Assembly (NCBI RefSeq): GCF_026625845.1
Contig: NZ_CP113066.1
Span: 1,674,001-1,738,000, forward strand
Source: Agrococcus sp. SL85
GTDB lineage: Bacteria; Actinomycetota; Actinomycetes; Actinomycetales; Microbacteriaceae
Direction of reading: 5' to 3'
Length of the DNA stretch: 64,000 nucleotides
In this document: positions 63,551-64,000 of the stretch, one piece after another
How the letters are laid out: each line of letters begins with the position of its first letter
Position numbering within the stretch: the stretch's first letter is position 1
The notes under the pieces: generated by a model
What the model was told of the DNA's origin: nothing
Seen by the model: only the letters and a program-made list of their open reading frames with translations
Databases searched by the model: none
Program-made: the position numbers and the translations under genes

Positions 63551-64000
63551 TCATGCGGAAGTTGTGGCCTCTCGGGCTTCAGAGTCCGCAGAGAGTCCGC
63601 AAGAAGTTGCCATGAGGTCCGCGGCGGCCGCTCGGGTGCGGTCTTCGGCCGTGGGCCACAGGTGCCCGTAGGTGTTTAGGGTCGTCGTCGCTTTGGCGTG
63701 GCCGAGCGCGCGTTGCACGGTCACGACGTCGCAGCCAGCGGCGATTAGGCCCGACGCGTAGAAGTGACGCAGGTCGTGCAGCCGGAACGACTCGAGGCCC
63801 GCTGCGGCGAGGGTCTTGTGCCACCAGTAGCCGACCGTGTTCTGGTGGGGCGGATCGCCGAACGGCCCGACGAACAGCCACTGCTCGTCGCCCCGCACGC
63901 CGATCTCCTCCGCGTGACGGGCGATCATGGCCACGAGCTCGTCGGCGATGAACACGTCGCGCTCGCTGCCGTGCTTCGGGGGAGTGACCTTGATCTTGCC
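63551..64000 (-). CDS. Tyrosine recombinase/integrase, N-terminus beyond window
   Basis: C-terminal catalytic domain, read in from the right edge (KIKVTPPKHGSERDVFIADE continues past 64000). The catalytic residues visible are HDLRHFYASGL (His-x-x-Arg), LGHAKATTTLNTYGHLW (His and nucleophilic Tyr). Sequence style matches phage or integrative-element integrases. It ends 22 nt after the ychF stop in convergent orientation, so an integrated element probably occupies the DNA to the right. Base composition is somewhat less GC-skewed than in neighbouring genes. Confidence 0.9.
   Translation of the reverse strand, partial: GKIKVTPPKHGSERDVFIADELVAMIARHAEEIGVRGDEQWLFVGPFGDPPHQNTVGYWWHKTLAAAGLESFRLHDLRHFYASGLIAAGCDVVTVQRALGHAKATTTLNTYGHLWPTAEDRTRAAAADLMATSCGLSADSEAREATTSA

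Overview
The window is very GC-rich, densely packed chromosomal DNA from an actinobacterium, most likely of the Microbacteriaceae (inference from the ilvE–FAH–gltX and leuCD–murA–plsC–gpsA–ddl gene orders, GC-rich codon use, frequent GTG starts, ATGA/GTGA stop–start overlaps and leaderless-type promoters). The genus cannot be fixed from the sequence alone. About 57 protein genes and two tRNA genes are supported.

Layout. 1–6132: end of ilvE, a FAH-family gene, a PadR regulator facing a HAAS-like membrane protein, gltX, a thioredoxin-reductase-like gene and a one-helix secreted or anchored protein. 6235–7786: tRNA-Gln(CTG), then about 1.45 kb of decayed DNA with a badly broken IS481-type transposase. 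7787–24248: a muropeptide salvage cluster. It has a MurR/RpiR regulator diverging from a peptide-type ABC importer, MurQ, AnmK, an Ala-Glu-type dipeptide epimerase, a serine hydrolase, a fused double ATPase, NagB, NagA, a D-lactate-dehydrogenase-type flavoprotein (MurQ releases D-lactate) and an MFS carrier. 24269–25056: two small membrane proteins.

25070–41794: an aromatic and biogenic-amine catabolic region. An FAD monooxygenase, HpaI-, HpaH-, HpaD- and HpaE-like enzymes, a GntR repressor and a FAH–RraA fusion make up a homoprotocatechuate (3,4-dihydroxyphenylacetate) meta-cleavage route. Next to it lie an MHS carrier, an aldehyde dehydrogenase, a copper amine oxidase, an AraC regulator and an APC permease. 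Together they could import an aromatic amine such as tyramine or dopamine, oxidise it to the arylacetate and cleave the ring.

42016–44680: a RimK-like ligase, a RimK-associated zinc protease and a desuccinylase. 44750–49486: an XRE-cupin regulator diverging from an oxidoreductase–methyltransferase fusion, a TSUP permease, an MBL-fold hydrolase and a diacylglycerol kinase. 49601: tRNA-Glu(CTC). 49808–52069: a zinc-ribbon protein, CorA and a YqhA-like protein. 52203–58457: leuC, leuD, murA, plsC, gpsA, ddl. 58583–63528: small enzymes, a leucine-dehydrogenase-type gene and ychF, the last preceded by a 20-bp-periodic GGCGCC array. At the right edge is the C-terminal half of a tyrosine integrase.

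The most unexpected signal is in the reading frames. Seven otherwise healthy genes carry net frameshifts. Ten of the eleven implied indels are 1–2 nt insertions in the middle of an AGCT tetranucleotide (giving AGGCT, AGCCT or AGGCCT). This suggests either a motif-specific sequencing error, perhaps at a methylated AGCT site, or scars at an AluI-type cleavage site. Other non-genic structure: GntR operators laid over both divergent −10 boxes, a matched pair of GCACATGTGC palindromes at the −35 regions of two leaderless genes, and 98-bp palindromic intergenic repeats.
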